This document shows, in pieces, positions 1 through 8,181 of a DNA stretch of 47,122 nt. This DNA comes from Isoptericola sp. GTDB lineage: Bacteria > Actinomycetota > Actinomycetes > Actinomycetales > Cellulomonadaceae. The stretch covers positions 1 through 47,122 of the forward strand of contig JAPSLQ010000004.1 of assembly GCA_031180595.1 (NCBI GenBank), written 5' to 3'. The translations under genes and the position numbers were made by a program. A model generated the notes under the pieces. The model was not told the origin of the DNA, did no database searches, and saw only the letters and a program-made list of their open reading frames with translations. The stretch's first letter is position 1. Each line of letters begins with the position of its first letter.

Positions 1-2
1 AC

Positions 3-383
3 TACCTCGACGAGTCCGGCGGCCGGTACGTGCACGTCATCGCCGACGGCGGCGTCGGCCGCTCGGGCGACATCGTCAAGGCGATCGCGTGCGGCGCCGA
101 CGCCGTCATGCTCGGGGCCGCGCTCGCCCGCGCCTCCGAGGCGCCGGGCAAGGGCTGGCACTGGGGGTCCGAGGCCCACCACGCGCAGCTGCCGCGCGGC
201 GAGCGGGTGTCGGTCGGCACGGCCGGCACGCTCTCCGAGATCCTCTTCGGCCCGGGCCACCACGCCGACGGCACCACGAACCTCGTGGGCGCGCTGCGGC
301 GGGCGATGGCCACGACCGGCTACTCCGACCTCAAGGAGTTCCAGCGGGTCGAGGTCGTCGTCTCGCCGTACCAGCCGCGGTGA
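3..383 (+). CDS. GuaB3-family IMP dehydrogenase-related protein, C-terminal part (5' truncated by window)
   Basis: Only the last 126 residues are in the window. The open frame starts at base 3, and the true start lies upstream. Visible motifs are those of the phosphate-binding half of the IMP dehydrogenase barrel: [20 protein letters not shown] followed by [12 protein letters not shown], then the tail [20 protein letters not shown] typical of the actinobacterial GuaB3 paralogue. Classical IMP dehydrogenase makes XMP from IMP. GuaB3 proteins of actinobacteria have been linked to the reverse conversion of GMP to IMP, but that role cannot be told from this fragment. The stop overlaps the next gene by 4 bases (GTGA). 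guaA lies about 24 kb away in the same window. Confidence 0.9.
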   Translation, partial: YLDESGGRYVHVIADGGVGRSGDIVKAIACGADAVMLGAALARASEAPGKGWHWGSEAHHAQLPRGERVSVGTAGTLSEILFGPGHHADGTTNLVGALRRAMATTGYSDLKEFQRVEVVVSPYQPR

Positions 384-892
384 CCGCGGGACGCCTCGAG
401 CGTCCCGCCGACGCGTCGGCACCGGCGTCGATACCGGCGTCGATACCGGCGTCGGCACCGGCGTCGCCGGCCGGCCGCTTCCGCGAGGTCGCGGACGACG
501 ACGTCGAGCAGGTCGTCGGGTTGTGGCGCGCCTGCGGGCTGACCCGGCCGTGGAACGACCCGTACGCCGACGTGGCCGAGGCCCGGCGCAACCCCACGTC
601 GACCGTGCTCCTCGCGGGTGAGCAGGGCGCCGTGGTCGCGACCGTCATGGCGGGCACCGACGGGCACCGGGGCTGGCTGTACTACGTGGCCGTCGACCCG
701 GCCGCGCGAGGCCGCGGCCTCGGCCGGGCCGCCGTCGCCGCCGGGGAGGCGTGGCTGCGGACCGCGGGCGTCCGGAAGGTCCAGCTCATGGTGCGCTCGA
801 CCAACGCCTCCGTCGTCGGCTTCTACGAGCGCCTCGGCTACGCCGACCAGGACACGGCCGTCCTCGGCCGCTGGCTCGACGGGTCCCGCTGA
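380..892 (+). CDS. GNAT-family N-acetyltransferase (YpeA-like)
   Basis: 170 residues. The start is GTG at 380, chosen because its bases overlap the upstream stop (GTGA, translational coupling) and no other start codon is seen before the conserved domain. Residues 1-33 are a low-complexity Ala/Ser/Pro leader encoded by a 12-base tandem repeat. The GNAT domain follows: [20 protein letters not shown], then the acetyl-CoA loop [13 protein letters not shown] (R/Q-x-x-G-x-G/A pattern) and the C-terminal [11 protein letters not shown]. Small GNATs of this subgroup acetylate protein N-termini or small molecules; the substrate cannot be predicted. Probably co-transcribed with the GuaB3-type gene. Confidence 0.87.
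   Translation: MTAGRLERPADASAPASIPASIPASAPASPAGRFREVADDDVEQVVGLWRACGLTRPWNDPYADVAEARRNPTSTVLLAGEQGAVVATVMAGTDGHRGWLYYVAVDPAARGRGLGRAAVAAGEAWLRTAGVRKVQLMVRSTNASVVGFYERLGYADQDTAVLGRWLDGSR
415..462 (+). repeat. 12-bp tandem repeat inside the GNAT gene
   Basis: Four head-to-tail 12-base units (415-426, 427-438, 439-450, 451-462) of the form GTCGRYACCGGC, with a partial fifth after them. The two inner units are identical, and so are the two outer ones. They stay in frame and encode alternating SAPA/SIPA motifs in a disordered N-terminal linker. Copy number could vary by slippage without shifting the frame. Confidence 0.85.
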
Positions 893-950
893 GAGCGAAC
901 GGTGCCGCGATCGGTGTGGATCGTCGCCCGGGGCTGTCGTCCCCGGCGCA

Positions 951-956
951 TAGGGT
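951..956 (+). promoter_or_regulatory. -10 hexamer, leaderless start of the ALDH-like gene
   Basis: TAGGGT with 6 bases before ATG 963 and no Shine-Dalgarno sequence. The layout implies that transcription starts at or beside the A of the start codon. Confidence 0.6.
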
Positions 957-962
957 GACGGC

Positions 963-2525
963 ATGCCTTCCACGCACGAGAGCGAGGGCGCTCTGGGCGA
1001 CCTCGTCGACCCGGAGCTGCCCGCCTCCACGTACGTCCTCGAGCCCGAGGTGGTCGCCCCGCTGCTCGCCCGCGTCGTCACGTCGCACGACGCCGGCACG
1101 CACCTCCCGGTGCACCCCTTCACCGGGGCGCCGCTCGCCGCGCTCCCGCTCTCGTCCGCCCGCGACGTCGCGGCAGCCGTGGAGCGCGCCCGCACCGCCC
1201 AGCGGTCCTGGGCGCGCGTGCCGGTGCGCGAGCGGGCCGCGGTGCTGGACCGGCTCGGCGCGCTCGTCCTGGAGCGGCAGTCGGAGGTCCTCGACCTGGT
1301 CCAGATGGAGTCGGGCAAGGCGCGGCGGGCCGCGTTCGGGGAGGTGGACCACGTCGCCCGGCTGACGCGCCACTACGCCCTGCGCGGTGCGCGGTACCTG
1401 GCGGGCCGGCGCGAGCCGGGCCTGACGCCGCTCCTGACGGGCGTGCGGGTCCACCGTCGCCCGGTGGGCGTGGTCGGCGTCGTCGCCGCGGGGAACCACC
1501 CCCTCGCGCTCGCCCTGGCCGACGCCGTCCCGGCTCTGCTCGCGGGCAACGCCGTCGTCGTCAAGCCGGACCTGCAGGCGACGCTGTCGGCGCTGTGGGT
1601 CGCCGAGCAGCTCGAGGGCGCCGGCCTGCCTGCCGGCCTGTTCGCCGTGGTCGCGGGCGGTGGCGAGGTCGGCGCCGCGCTCGTCGACCACGTGGACCAG
1701 GTCGCGTTCACCGGCTCGACGGCCACGGGCCGCACGGTCGCCGCCCGGGCCGGCGAGCGCCTCGTCGGGGCGACGCTCGTGCTCGGGGGCAAGAGCTCGT
1801 TCTACGTCGCTGCGGACGCGGACGTCCCGTCGGCGGTGCGGGCCGCGGTCCGGGCGTGCTTCTCGGACGCGGGCCCGCTCGGGCTGCCGGTCGAGCGCCT
1901 GGTGGTGCACGAGGCGGTCGCGGAAGAGTTCCTCGGCGGCTTCGTCGCGGCGGTCCGCGAGCTGCGGCTCGGGCCCGGGCTCGACTACTCGGCCGACGTC
2001 GGATCGCTCGTGTCGGCCGAGCAGCTCCACCGCGTGACGCGGCACGTCGACGACGCGCTCGCGCGCGGTGCCCGGGCGCTCGCGGGCGCGGTGCACCGAC
2101 CCGACGTCGGCCCGTACTTCTACGCACCGACCGTGCTCGACGACGTGCCGGCCGACGCGCTGTGCGCGACCGAGGAGACGTCCGGACCGGTCGTCACCGT
2201 GACGCGCGTGGCGTCCGACGACGAGGCCGTGCGGGTCCTGAACGACACCCCCCGCGGCCGCGAGGCGATCGTCTGGTCGGCCGACGTCGTCCGGGCGCGC
2301 CGACTCGCCGTCCGCGTCGGGGCGAGCACGGTCGTGGTCAACGACGAGCGGGGGCGCAGGTACGGCCGCGACGCTGTCGAGGCCGTGACCGACGCGCAGA
2401 CCGTCGCGGTGCGGCGCGGCACCCGGTTCGGCATCGGTCGCGAGAGCCGCTCCGCCGCCGCGGAAGAGCCGGCCGCCGCGCCGGCGGTCGCCCTGCGAGC
2501 GCTGCGGCGCCTGCGCGTCCCCTGA
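963..2525 (+). CDS. Aldehyde-dehydrogenase-family protein lacking both catalytic residues (probable pseudoenzyme)
   Basis: 520 residues, full length for the ALDH superfamily and closest in pattern to succinate-semialdehyde dehydrogenases. NAD(P)-binding landmarks are kept: Asn178 in VVAAGNHPLA, Lys201 in NAVVVKPDLQ, the FTGSTATGR loop (about 251-259), and the late EETSGPVV motif. The general-base Glu of the usual ELGGK motif is Val273 (LVLGGK). The nucleophilic Cys expected in the AGQLC context is Gly307 (AGPLGLPVERL). The 34-residue spacing between the two positions equals that between Glu268 and Cys302 in classical ALDHs, so the alignment is not in doubt. The frame is otherwise intact with normal codon use, so this looks like a maintained non-catalytic paralogue, not a decaying gene. 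It has a leaderless promoter and converges on the DUF218 gene with a 7-base gap. Confidence 0.9.
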   Translation: MPSTHESEGALGDLVDPELPASTYVLEPEVVAPLLARVVTSHDAGTHLPVHPFTGAPLAALPLSSARDVAAAVERARTAQRSWARVPVRERAAVLDRLGALVLERQSEVLDLVQMESGKARRAAFGEVDHVARLTRHYALRGARYLAGRREPGLTPLLTGVRVHRRPVGVVGVVAAGNHPLALALADAVPALLAGNAVVVKPDLQATLSALWVAEQLEGAGLPAGLFAVVAGGGEVGAALVDHVDQVAFTGSTATGRTVAARAGERLVGATLVLGGKSSFYVAADADVPSAVRAAVRACFSDAGPLGLPVERLVVHEAVAEEFLGGFVAAVRELRLGPGLDYSADVGSLVSAEQLHRVTRHVDDALARGARALAGAVHRPDVGPYFYAPTVLDDVPADALCATEETSGPVVTVTRVASDDEAVRVLNDTPRGREAIVWSADVVRARRLAVRVGASTVVVNDERGRRYGRDAVEAVTDAQTVAVRRGTRFGIGRESRSAAAEEPAAAPAVALRALRRLRVP

Positions 2526-2532
2526 CCGGGGG

Positions 2533-3156
2533 TCACACGAGCTCGCGCACCGCCGCCTTCCACGAGGCCGGCACCTCGCGCACGTGCCACCACAGCCAGT
2601 GCACGGGCCGGGCGCTCGCGGCCGACACCCCGACCCCGGCGGCGTCGAGCCCCGCCCGTGCACAGCTGAACAGCGCCCGGCGCAGGTGGTAGTCCTGCGT
2701 CACGACGACGGCCCTCGCCACGCCGTACGCCTCCCGGGCCCGCCGGCACGTCGTCGTGGTGTCGACGCCCCCGCGGTCCAGGACGAGCGCGCTCTCGGGC
2801 ACGCCGTGGGCGACGATCCAGTCCCGCATGGCGGCGGGCTCGTCGTAGGTGGTGCCGTCGGACTCCTCGTGCGCGTCGCCGCTGAGGATGACGGTGGGCG
2901 CGACGCCGCGCGCCCACAGCTCGGCGCCGGTCTCGACCCGGCGGCGCAGGTACGTCGACGGCGTGCTGTCGGGGCACAGTCCCGCACCGAGGACGACGAT
3001 CGCGTCCGCCGCGCCGACGGTGTCGGCCGACGGACGGACACGCACATGGCCCGTGGCCTGGACCCAGGCCACCGGCGCCAGGACCGCGAGCGCGAGGGCC
3101 GCGACACCGAGCCCGAGGACACGGCGTCGTCTCGTCGAAGGCGTCACGGACGGCAC
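2533..3156 (-). CDS. YdcF/SanA-like DUF218 membrane-anchored protein
   Basis: 207 residues. One N-terminal hydrophobic segment (about 12-31) acts as a signal anchor. The DUF218 fold follows: ADAIVVLGAGL, then RVETGAELWARG, VILSGD, EPAAMRDWIVAHGVP and VVVTQDYHLRRALF. Proteins of this family (SanA, YdcF, ElyC) act at the cell envelope, and some have been connected to vancomycin sensitivity or lipid-carrier metabolism; the biochemical activity is mostly unknown. The GTG start at 3156 comes one base after the stop of the DUF4031-HD gene, so it is the last gene of a gntR-HD-ydcF operon. A second GTG lies three codons in. Confidence 0.88.
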   Translation of the reverse strand: MPSVTPSTRRRRVLGLGVAALALAVLAPVAWVQATGHVRVRPSADTVGAADAIVVLGAGLCPDSTPSTYLRRRVETGAELWARGVAPTVILSGDAHEESDGTTYDEPAAMRDWIVAHGVPESALVLDRGGVDTTTTCRRAREAYGVARAVVVTQDYHLRRALFSCARAGLDAAGVGVSAASARPVHWLWWHVREVPASWKAAVRELV

Positions 3157-3157
3157 G

Positions 3158-4078
3158 CTACCTGCCGCCGTCGCGCAGGTCCCGCAGCTCGCGGCGCAGG
3201 TTCGCCTGCGCGGTCGCGGCCCACCGCTCGTGCCCGGCGGGCGTGCGGAACAGCGCGGGCAGGTTGAGCAGCTGCTGGAGCACGGCGGCGCGCCCGGTGC
3301 GGAAGGCCTCGTCCGGCACGTGGCCGTACTCGGCGCGGACCTGGTGGACGTACCGCGCGTACCGCGCCGCGGAGGAGCCCAGGATCGCGAGGTCGGCGTC
3401 GCACACGAGCGCCCCGGCCAGGTCCCCGGGCGCGGGGTCGTGGCGTGCCGTGAGCAGCACGAGCCGCACGACCTCCTCGACGTCGTCCGCCGGCGCGAGC
3501 GGGGTCAGCAGCTCGCGGGCGAGCGAGGCGGAGCGCTCCTCGTCGCGCCCGGCCTCGCCGTCGTGCACAGCGTCGTGGAACCACAGCGCGACGGCGGCGC
3601 GCCACCGGTGCTCTCGAGCCGCGGGCAGCGCGGAGGTCAGGACGTCGAGCGCGTCGAGCACGTCCGCGAGGTGGAGCCGCGAGTGGTAGACGCGGTGCGG
3701 CTCGCGCCACCGCTCGACGAGGTCCTCGCCGACCGCGCGGACCGGCCCGACCGGTGCCCCGCCGTCGGGCGGCCACAGCGCGTGCCACCGCGCGAGAAGG
3801 GCCGGGCGCGCTGCGCGGCGGCGCTCGCGACCGGGGACGCGCAGCCCGGACGCGGCGAGCCGGCGCGCCAGCTCCCGCCCGTCCACGGGCGCAGCACCGG
3901 CGCCGACGAGCTCGTCGTGGCGGTCCGCGGGCACGTCGTAGTGGTCGAGGTCGAAGCTGCGGTCCGGGACGCCGTGGGCCCGGGCGAACGTCCGCAGCTC
4001 GTGCAGCGAGGCGTCCGAGACGAGGTGCGACCAGTGCGTGCCGTGCGCCGGCCACGTCGGGGGGTCGAGGAGGATCAC
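3158..4078 (-). CDS. DUF4031 domain fused to HD-superfamily phosphohydrolase
   Basis: 306 residues. The start is GTG at 4078, two bases after the gntR stop, with GGAGG about 10 bases upstream inside the gntR end. Residues 1 to about 85 form a DUF4031 module beginning MILLDPPTWPAHGTHWSHLV. The rest is a predicted metal-dependent HD hydrolase (COG4339 type), with an early YHSRLHL histidine pair, WFHDAVHD, TARHDP, and VCDADLAILG, which supplies the last metal-binding Asp. The domain pair suggests a nucleotide or phospho-metabolite hydrolase, but no substrate is known. Being coupled to the gluconate regulator makes a carbon-metabolism role possible but unproven. Confidence 0.85.
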   Translation of the reverse strand: MILLDPPTWPAHGTHWSHLVSDASLHELRTFARAHGVPDRSFDLDHYDVPADRHDELVGAGAAPVDGRELARRLAASGLRVPGRERRRAARPALLARWHALWPPDGGAPVGPVRAVGEDLVERWREPHRVYHSRLHLADVLDALDVLTSALPAAREHRWRAAVALWFHDAVHDGEAGRDEERSASLARELLTPLAPADDVEEVVRLVLLTARHDPAPGDLAGALVCDADLAILGSSAARYARYVHQVRAEYGHVPDEAFRTGRAAVLQQLLNLPALFRTPAGHERWAATAQANLRRELRDLRDGGR

Positions 4079-4080
4079 CG

Positions 4081-4770
4081 TCAGTCCTCCGTCAGGGCGC
4101 GGCGCACCTCGCCGACGATCGCGGCCATGGCGGCCTCGGCGGCCGCGGGATCGCCGGCGGCGACGGCGCGTGCGACCTCCTCGTGCTGGTCGAGCGCCTC
4201 GGGCACGGGGGAGGCCGGCATGAGCCCGAGGTGGGTGCGGCCCGACAGGACGGCCGCGACGACCCCGGCGAGCGCCCCGAACAGCTCGTTGCCGCTGCTG
4301 CGCAGGACCAGCTCGTGCATCCGGATGTCGAGCGCGAGGAACTCGGTGAGGTCGCCGTGCTCGCCCAGCACGCGCATCTTCGTGGCAAGGTCGACGAGCT
4401 CGTCGCGGGTCTCGGGCGACGCGTGGCGCGCGGCGCCGGCGGCCGCCAGCGGCTCGACGGCGTGCCGCAGCTCGGTGAGCGTGCGCAGCTGCCGGTCGCG
4501 GCCCGGTCCCTCGAGCCGCCACCGGATCACGCGCGGGTCGAGCACGTTCCACGACTCCATGGGCAGCACGACGATGCCGACCCGCCGTCGCGAGCGCACG
4601 AGCCCCAGGCCCTCGAGGAGCCGCATGACCTCGCGCGCCACGGTACGGGAGACGCCGTGCTCCGCCCCGATCGCCTCGAGGGTGAGCGGGGTCCCGGGCG
4701 CGACGTCGCCGCTGGTGATCGACCGCCCGAGAGCGTCGAGCACGGCGCTGTGGAGAGCGGGCGACGACAT
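4081..4770 (-). CDS. FadR-type (GntR/FCD) transcriptional regulator, probable gluconate repressor
   Basis: 229 residues. An N-terminal GntR winged helix (about 5-70; LTLEAIGAEHGVSRTVAREV is the recognition segment, then RRRVGIVVLP as the wing) is followed by an FCD ligand domain (about 95-220). That domain keeps the acid/His pattern DIRMHELVL plus HLGL and DQHEEV, which bind a metal and a carboxylate effector in this family. It is divergent from gntK-gntP across two TGGTnnnACCA-type palindromes, one of which sits where its own -35 should be. It therefore probably represses both itself and gntKP, with gluconate or 6-phosphogluconate as inducer (inference). The start is ATG 4770, 6 bases after a -10 hexamer (leaderless). 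Confidence 0.9.
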   Translation of the reverse strand: MSSPALHSAVLDALGRSITSGDVAPGTPLTLEAIGAEHGVSRTVAREVMRLLEGLGLVRSRRRVGIVVLPMESWNVLDPRVIRWRLEGPGRDRQLRTLTELRHAVEPLAAAGAARHASPETRDELVDLATKMRVLGEHGDLTEFLALDIRMHELVLRSSGNELFGALAGVVAAVLSGRTHLGLMPASPVPEALDQHEEVARAVAAGDPAAAEAAMAAIVGEVRRALTED

Positions 4771-4776
4771 GGGCCG

Positions 4777-4782
4777 AGCCTA
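4777..4782 (-). promoter_or_regulatory. -10 hexamer of the gntR-type gene
   Basis: TAGGCT on the minus strand with 6 bases before ATG 4770. Operator 4803-4819 covers the expected -35 region. Confidence 0.6.
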
Positions 4783-4802
4783 CCCAGCCGCGCCTGACAG
4801 GC

Positions 4803-4819
4803 CATTGGTGACACCAATG
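4803..4819. promoter_or_regulatory. Operator 1, perfect FadR-type palindrome
   Basis: CATTGGTG-A-CACCAATG is a perfect 8+1+8 inverted repeat containing TGGTgacACCA, which fits the FadR-subfamily operator pattern GTnnnAC. It lies between the divergent regulator and gntK, overlapping the regulator's -35 region. Confidence 0.85.
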
Positions 4820-4826
4820 ACTTGCC

Positions 4827-4841
4827 ATAGGTGCTACCAAT
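4827..4841. promoter_or_regulatory. Operator 2, imperfect copy
   Basis: ATAGGTgctACCAAT has one mismatch between its half sites. Its centre (4834) is 23 bp from that of operator 1 (4811), about two helical turns, so two dimers could bind the same face of the DNA. Confidence 0.75.
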
Positions 4842-4890
4842 CGTGCATCCTCGTGCGACACGATCACCGACACGGAAGTCGACCACCCGC

Positions 4891-5442
4891 ATGGACACCG
4901 CCGTCACCCTCTCCGGGCACGCCGCCGATCATCACCGCACACCCGAGCACGTCGTCGTCATGGGCGTCGCCGGGTCGGGCAAGACGACGATCGCCGCGCT
5001 GCTCGCGGCACGGCTCGGCGTCGAGTACGCCGAGGCCGACCGGTTCCACTCGGACGCCAACATCGCGAAGATGAGCGCCGGCACCCCGCTGACCGACGCC
5101 GACCGTGCGCCCTGGCTGGCCGCGATCCGGGACTGGCTCAGCGCCGAGGCCGACGCCGGGCGTCCGGGTGTCGTGACGTGCTCGGCGCTCAAGCGGGCGT
5201 ACCGCGACGAGCTGCGCACCGCGCGCGGCCGCGTGCGGTTCGTCCACCTGACGGGCTCGCCGGAGCTCCTCGCCGAGCGCATGGCGCACCGCAGCGGGCA
5301 CTTCATGCCGACGTCGCTGCTCCCGTCCCAGCTCGCCACGCTCGAACCGCTGGCGCACGACGAGGAAGGCGTCACGGTCGACGTCGCCGCGTCACCCGAG
5401 GAGATCGCCGACGCCGTGCTCGCGCGGCTCGCCGGCTCCTGA
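4891..5442 (+). CDS. gntK: Gluconokinase
   Basis: 183 residues, usual length for the family. It phosphorylates D-gluconate to 6-phosphogluconate with ATP in the cytoplasm. The P-loop is VVVMGVAGSGKTTIAALLA (about residues 21-39), followed by YAEADRFHSDANIAKMSAGTPLTDADR, here shown by its key parts EADRFHS (substrate site) and MSAGTPLTD. CSALKRAYRD and FMPTSLLPSQLATLE are the later conserved motifs. The start ATG 4891 was chosen because it sits about 30 residues before the P-loop and after GGAAG; upstream in-frame GTG codons overlap operator 2. It is first in a two-gene operon with gntP, 39 bases apart, under the two operators. Confidence 0.93.
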   Translation: MDTAVTLSGHAADHHRTPEHVVVMGVAGSGKTTIAALLAARLGVEYAEADRFHSDANIAKMSAGTPLTDADRAPWLAAIRDWLSAEADAGRPGVVTCSALKRAYRDELRTARGRVRFVHLTGSPELLAERMAHRSGHFMPTSLLPSQLATLEPLAHDEEGVTVDVAASPEEIADAVLARLAGS

Positions 5443-5481
5443 TCCCGACCGCTCCATCCCACCGTCGACGAGGACACCACC

Positions 5482-6864
5482 ATGCCCCCTGAGGACTGGA
5501 CCCAGACCCTGACCGCCGGCCCGCTGCTGGCGATCGCCGCGGCCGCCATCGCGCTGCTGCTCTTCCTCATCATCAAGGTGCGCCTGCACGCGTTCCTGGC
5601 CCTGGTCGTCGTCAGCCTGCTGACGGCCGTGGCCGCCGGCCTGCCGAGCGGCGGCATCATCGACGTGCTGCTCGGCGGCTTCGGCTCGACGCTCGCCTCC
5701 GTGGCCCTGCTCGTGGGGCTCGGCGCGATGCTCGGGCGGCTCATCGAGACCAGCGGCGGCGCGAAGGTCATGACCGACGCGCTGATCGCGCGCTTCGGCG
5801 AGCGCCGCGCGCCGCTGGCGCTCGGCGTGGCGTCGCTGATCTTCGGCTTCCCGATCTTCTTCGACGCCGGCCTGGTCGTCATGCTGCCGATCATGTTCGC
5901 CGTCGCGCGCCGCCTCGGCGGCTCGCTGCTGCTCTACGGGCTGCCCGTCGCGGGGGCGTTCTCGGTCATGCACATCTACGTGCCGCCGCACCCCGGCCCG
6001 GTCGCCGCGTCCGAGTTCCTCGGGGCCAACATCGGCATGGTGCTGCTCCTGGGCGTGCTCGTCGCCGTCCCCACGTGGTACGTCACGGCGTACCTGTTCG
6101 GGCGTCTCGCGGGCCGCCGGCTCACGCTCCCCGTCCCCGCGATCCTCGGCCGCGCCGACGACGAGCAGATCGCGAACCCGCCCCGCTTCGGCACCGTCGT
6201 GGCCATCCTGCTCCTGCCGCTCGTCCTCATCTTCGCCAACACCGGCCTCGAGACCGCGGCCTCCGCGGGCTGGGTCGACCCGGAGAGCACGGTGGTCACC
6301 GTCGCGGGTGCGGTCGGTGCCACGCCCGTCGCCCTGCTCGCCGCGGTCCTCCTCGCGGCCTGGGTCCTCGGCCGCCGTCGGGGCGTCGAGGGCACGGCGC
6401 TCGAGAAGACGCTCGACTCCGCGCTCGGCCCGGTGGCCTCGGTCATCCTCATCACCGGCGCCGGCGGCATGTTCGGCGGCGTGCTGCGCTCGTCGGGCAT
6501 CGGCGACGCGCTCGCCGACGCCCTCGGCGACCTCGGCATGCCGGTCATCGTGGCCGGGTTCGTGATCGCGGCGGTCCTCCGTGTGGCGCAGGGGTCCGCG
6601 ACGGTCGCGCTCACGACGGCGTCCGGCCTGATCGCCCCGGCGGTCGCCGCCGGCGGGTTCGGCTCGGTCGAGCTGGCCGCGATCGTCATCGCCGTCGCCG
6701 CCGGGTCCGTGGTGCTCAGCCACGTCAACGACTCCGGCTTCTGGCTCGTGGGCCGGTTCTTCGACATGGACGTGCGCACGACGCTGCGCACGTGGACCGT
6801 GATGGAGACCGCGATCGGCGTCATGGGCTTCGCGATCGCGGGGCTCGTGTTCGCGATCGCCTGA
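5482..6864 (+). CDS. gntP: GntP-family gluconate:H+ symporter
   Basis: 460 residues, about 12 predicted membrane segments spread over the whole length. Family landmarks include LRVAQGSATVALTTASGLIA (about 371-390) and HVNDSGFWLVGRFF (about 413-426), both typical of GntP/GntT permeases, and FGFPIFFDAGLVVMLPI near residue 120-140. It imports gluconate for the adjacent GntK. It follows gntK in an operon. Its stop faces the ackA stop with a 42-base convergent gap, where I see no clear terminator hairpin. Confidence 0.92.
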   Translation: MPPEDWTQTLTAGPLLAIAAAAIALLLFLIIKVRLHAFLALVVVSLLTAVAAGLPSGGIIDVLLGGFGSTLASVALLVGLGAMLGRLIETSGGAKVMTDALIARFGERRAPLALGVASLIFGFPIFFDAGLVVMLPIMFAVARRLGGSLLLYGLPVAGAFSVMHIYVPPHPGPVAASEFLGANIGMVLLLGVLVAVPTWYVTAYLFGRLAGRRLTLPVPAILGRADDEQIANPPRFGTVVAILLLPLVLIFANTGLETAASAGWVDPESTVVTVAGAVGATPVALLAAVLLAAWVLGRRRGVEGTALEKTLDSALGPVASVILITGAGGMFGGVLRSSGIGDALADALGDLGMPVIVAGFVIAAVLRVAQGSATVALTTASGLIAPAVAAGGFGSVELAAIVIAVAAGSVVLSHVNDSGFWLVGRFFDMDVRTTLRTWTVMETAIGVMGFAIAGLVFAIA

Positions 6865-6906
6865 CGTCCACCGCCCCGTCGGCCGTCGGCTGGCCCCGGA
6901 AGCGGG

Positions 6907-8181
6907 TCAGCCGGCGGTGACCGCCGACGACGGCCGCAGGCCCTCGACCGCCTCGACGCACTGGCGCGCGATGGCCAGCTCCTCCATCGTGGGCACCACC
7001 ATGACGAGCGTCCGCGCCCAGTCGGGGGAGACGATGCGCGGCTCGGAGCTGCGCACCGCGTTGCGGTCGTCGTCGACGGCGATGCCCAGCGGCTCGAGCC
7101 CCTCGCACACGGCCGCGCGCACGCGCGCGTCGTTCTCCCCGACGCCCGCCGTGAACGCGAGGACGTCCACGCGGCCCAGGACCGCGACGTACGCGCCGAC
7201 GTACTTCTTGAGCCGGTGCACGTAGACGTCGAACGCGAGCGCCGCGTCCTCGTCGCCCGCGTCGATCATGCGCCGCAGCTGCCGCATGTCGTTCTCGCCC
7301 GAGAGCCCCTTGATGCCCGAGCGCTTGTTGAGCAGCGTGTCGAGGTCGTCGACGCCCATGCCGGCGTTGCGGGCGAGGTGGAACACGACGGCCGGGTCGA
7401 CGTCGCCCGAGCGGGTCCCCATGACGAGGCCCTCGAGCGGGGTGAGGCCCATCGACGTGTCGACGGGCAGGCCGCCGCGCACGGCCGACGCCGACGCCCC
7501 GTTGCCGAGGTGCAGCACGATCGTGTTGAGCTCCTGCACGCGCCGGCCGAGCACGCGGGCGACCTTCCCCGCGACGTACTGGTGGCTGGTGCCGTGGAAG
7601 CCGTACCGCCGCACGCCGTGCTCGCGCGCGACGTCGCGGTCGATCGCGTACGTGTAGGCGGCGGCCGGCAGCGCCTGGAAGAACGCCGTGTCGAACACGG
7701 CCACGTGCGGCACGTCACCCAGCAGCTCGCGCGCGACCTCGATGCCCTGGACGTTGGCCGGGTTGTGCAGCGGCGCGAGCGGCACGAGGTCGTGGATCGC
7801 CGCGACGACGTCGTCGTCGATCACCACCGGCCGGGAGAACCGCTCGCCGCCGTGCACGACCCGGTGCCCGACGGCGTAGATCCCCGCGTCGGCGAGGCTC
7901 GGCCCGATCTCGTCGAACAGCTCGAGCGCCAGGTGCAGCGCCGCCGCGTGGTCCGGCACCTGCTGCTCGCGCTCGGTCGTGTTGCCGCCGTACGTGTGCC
8001 GCACGAGGCTGGACGACTCGCCGATGCGCTCGACGATCCCGCTCGCGACCGCCTCACCGCCCACGGGGTTGACGAGCTGGTACTTCAGCGACGACGAGCC
8101 CGAGTTGAGCACCAGCACCGACCCGTGCGCCCCGTACGCGCTGTACGGGTTGGGCCGCTCCGACTCCGGGACGATGCTCAC
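6907..8181 (-). CDS. ackA: Acetate kinase
   Basis: 424 residues, slightly longer than the usual 400 because of about 17 extra N-terminal residues. It interconverts acetyl-phosphate plus ADP with acetate plus ATP. Motifs are [13 protein letters not shown] (start of the ASKHA fold), [34 protein letters not shown] and the late FTAGVGEND. The start is GTG 8181, overlapping the pta stop by 4 bases (GTGA), so it is translationally coupled and last in the xfp-pta-ackA operon. The open frame continues upstream, antisense to nothing real; only the part from 8181 fits the family. Confidence 0.95.
   Translation of the reverse strand: MSIVPESERPNPYSAYGAHGSVLVLNSGSSSLKYQLVNPVGGEAVASGIVERIGESSSLVRHTYGGNTTEREQQVPDHAAALHLALELFDEIGPSLADAGIYAVGHRVVHGGERFSRPVVIDDDVVAAIHDLVPLAPLHNPANVQGIEVARELLGDVPHVAVFDTAFFQALPAAAYTYAIDRDVAREHGVRRYGFHGTSHQYVAGKVARVLGRRVQELNTIVLHLGNGASASAVRGGLPVDTSMGLTPLEGLVMGTRSGDVDPAVVFHLARNAGMGVDDLDTLLNKRSGIKGLSGENDMRQLRRMIDAGDEDAALAFDVYVHRLKKYVGAYVAVLGRVDVLAFTAGVGENDARVRAAVCEGLEPLGIAVDDDRNAVRSSEPRIVSPDWARTLVMVVPTMEELAIARQCVEAVEGLRPSSAVTAG

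Noticed and set aside
786-2663. Long minus-strand open frame opposite the ALDH-like gene
   Set aside because: It is Arg/Gly-rich with no recognisable domain, and the opposite strand encodes a full ALDH-fold protein. Long antisense frames are expected at this GC content.
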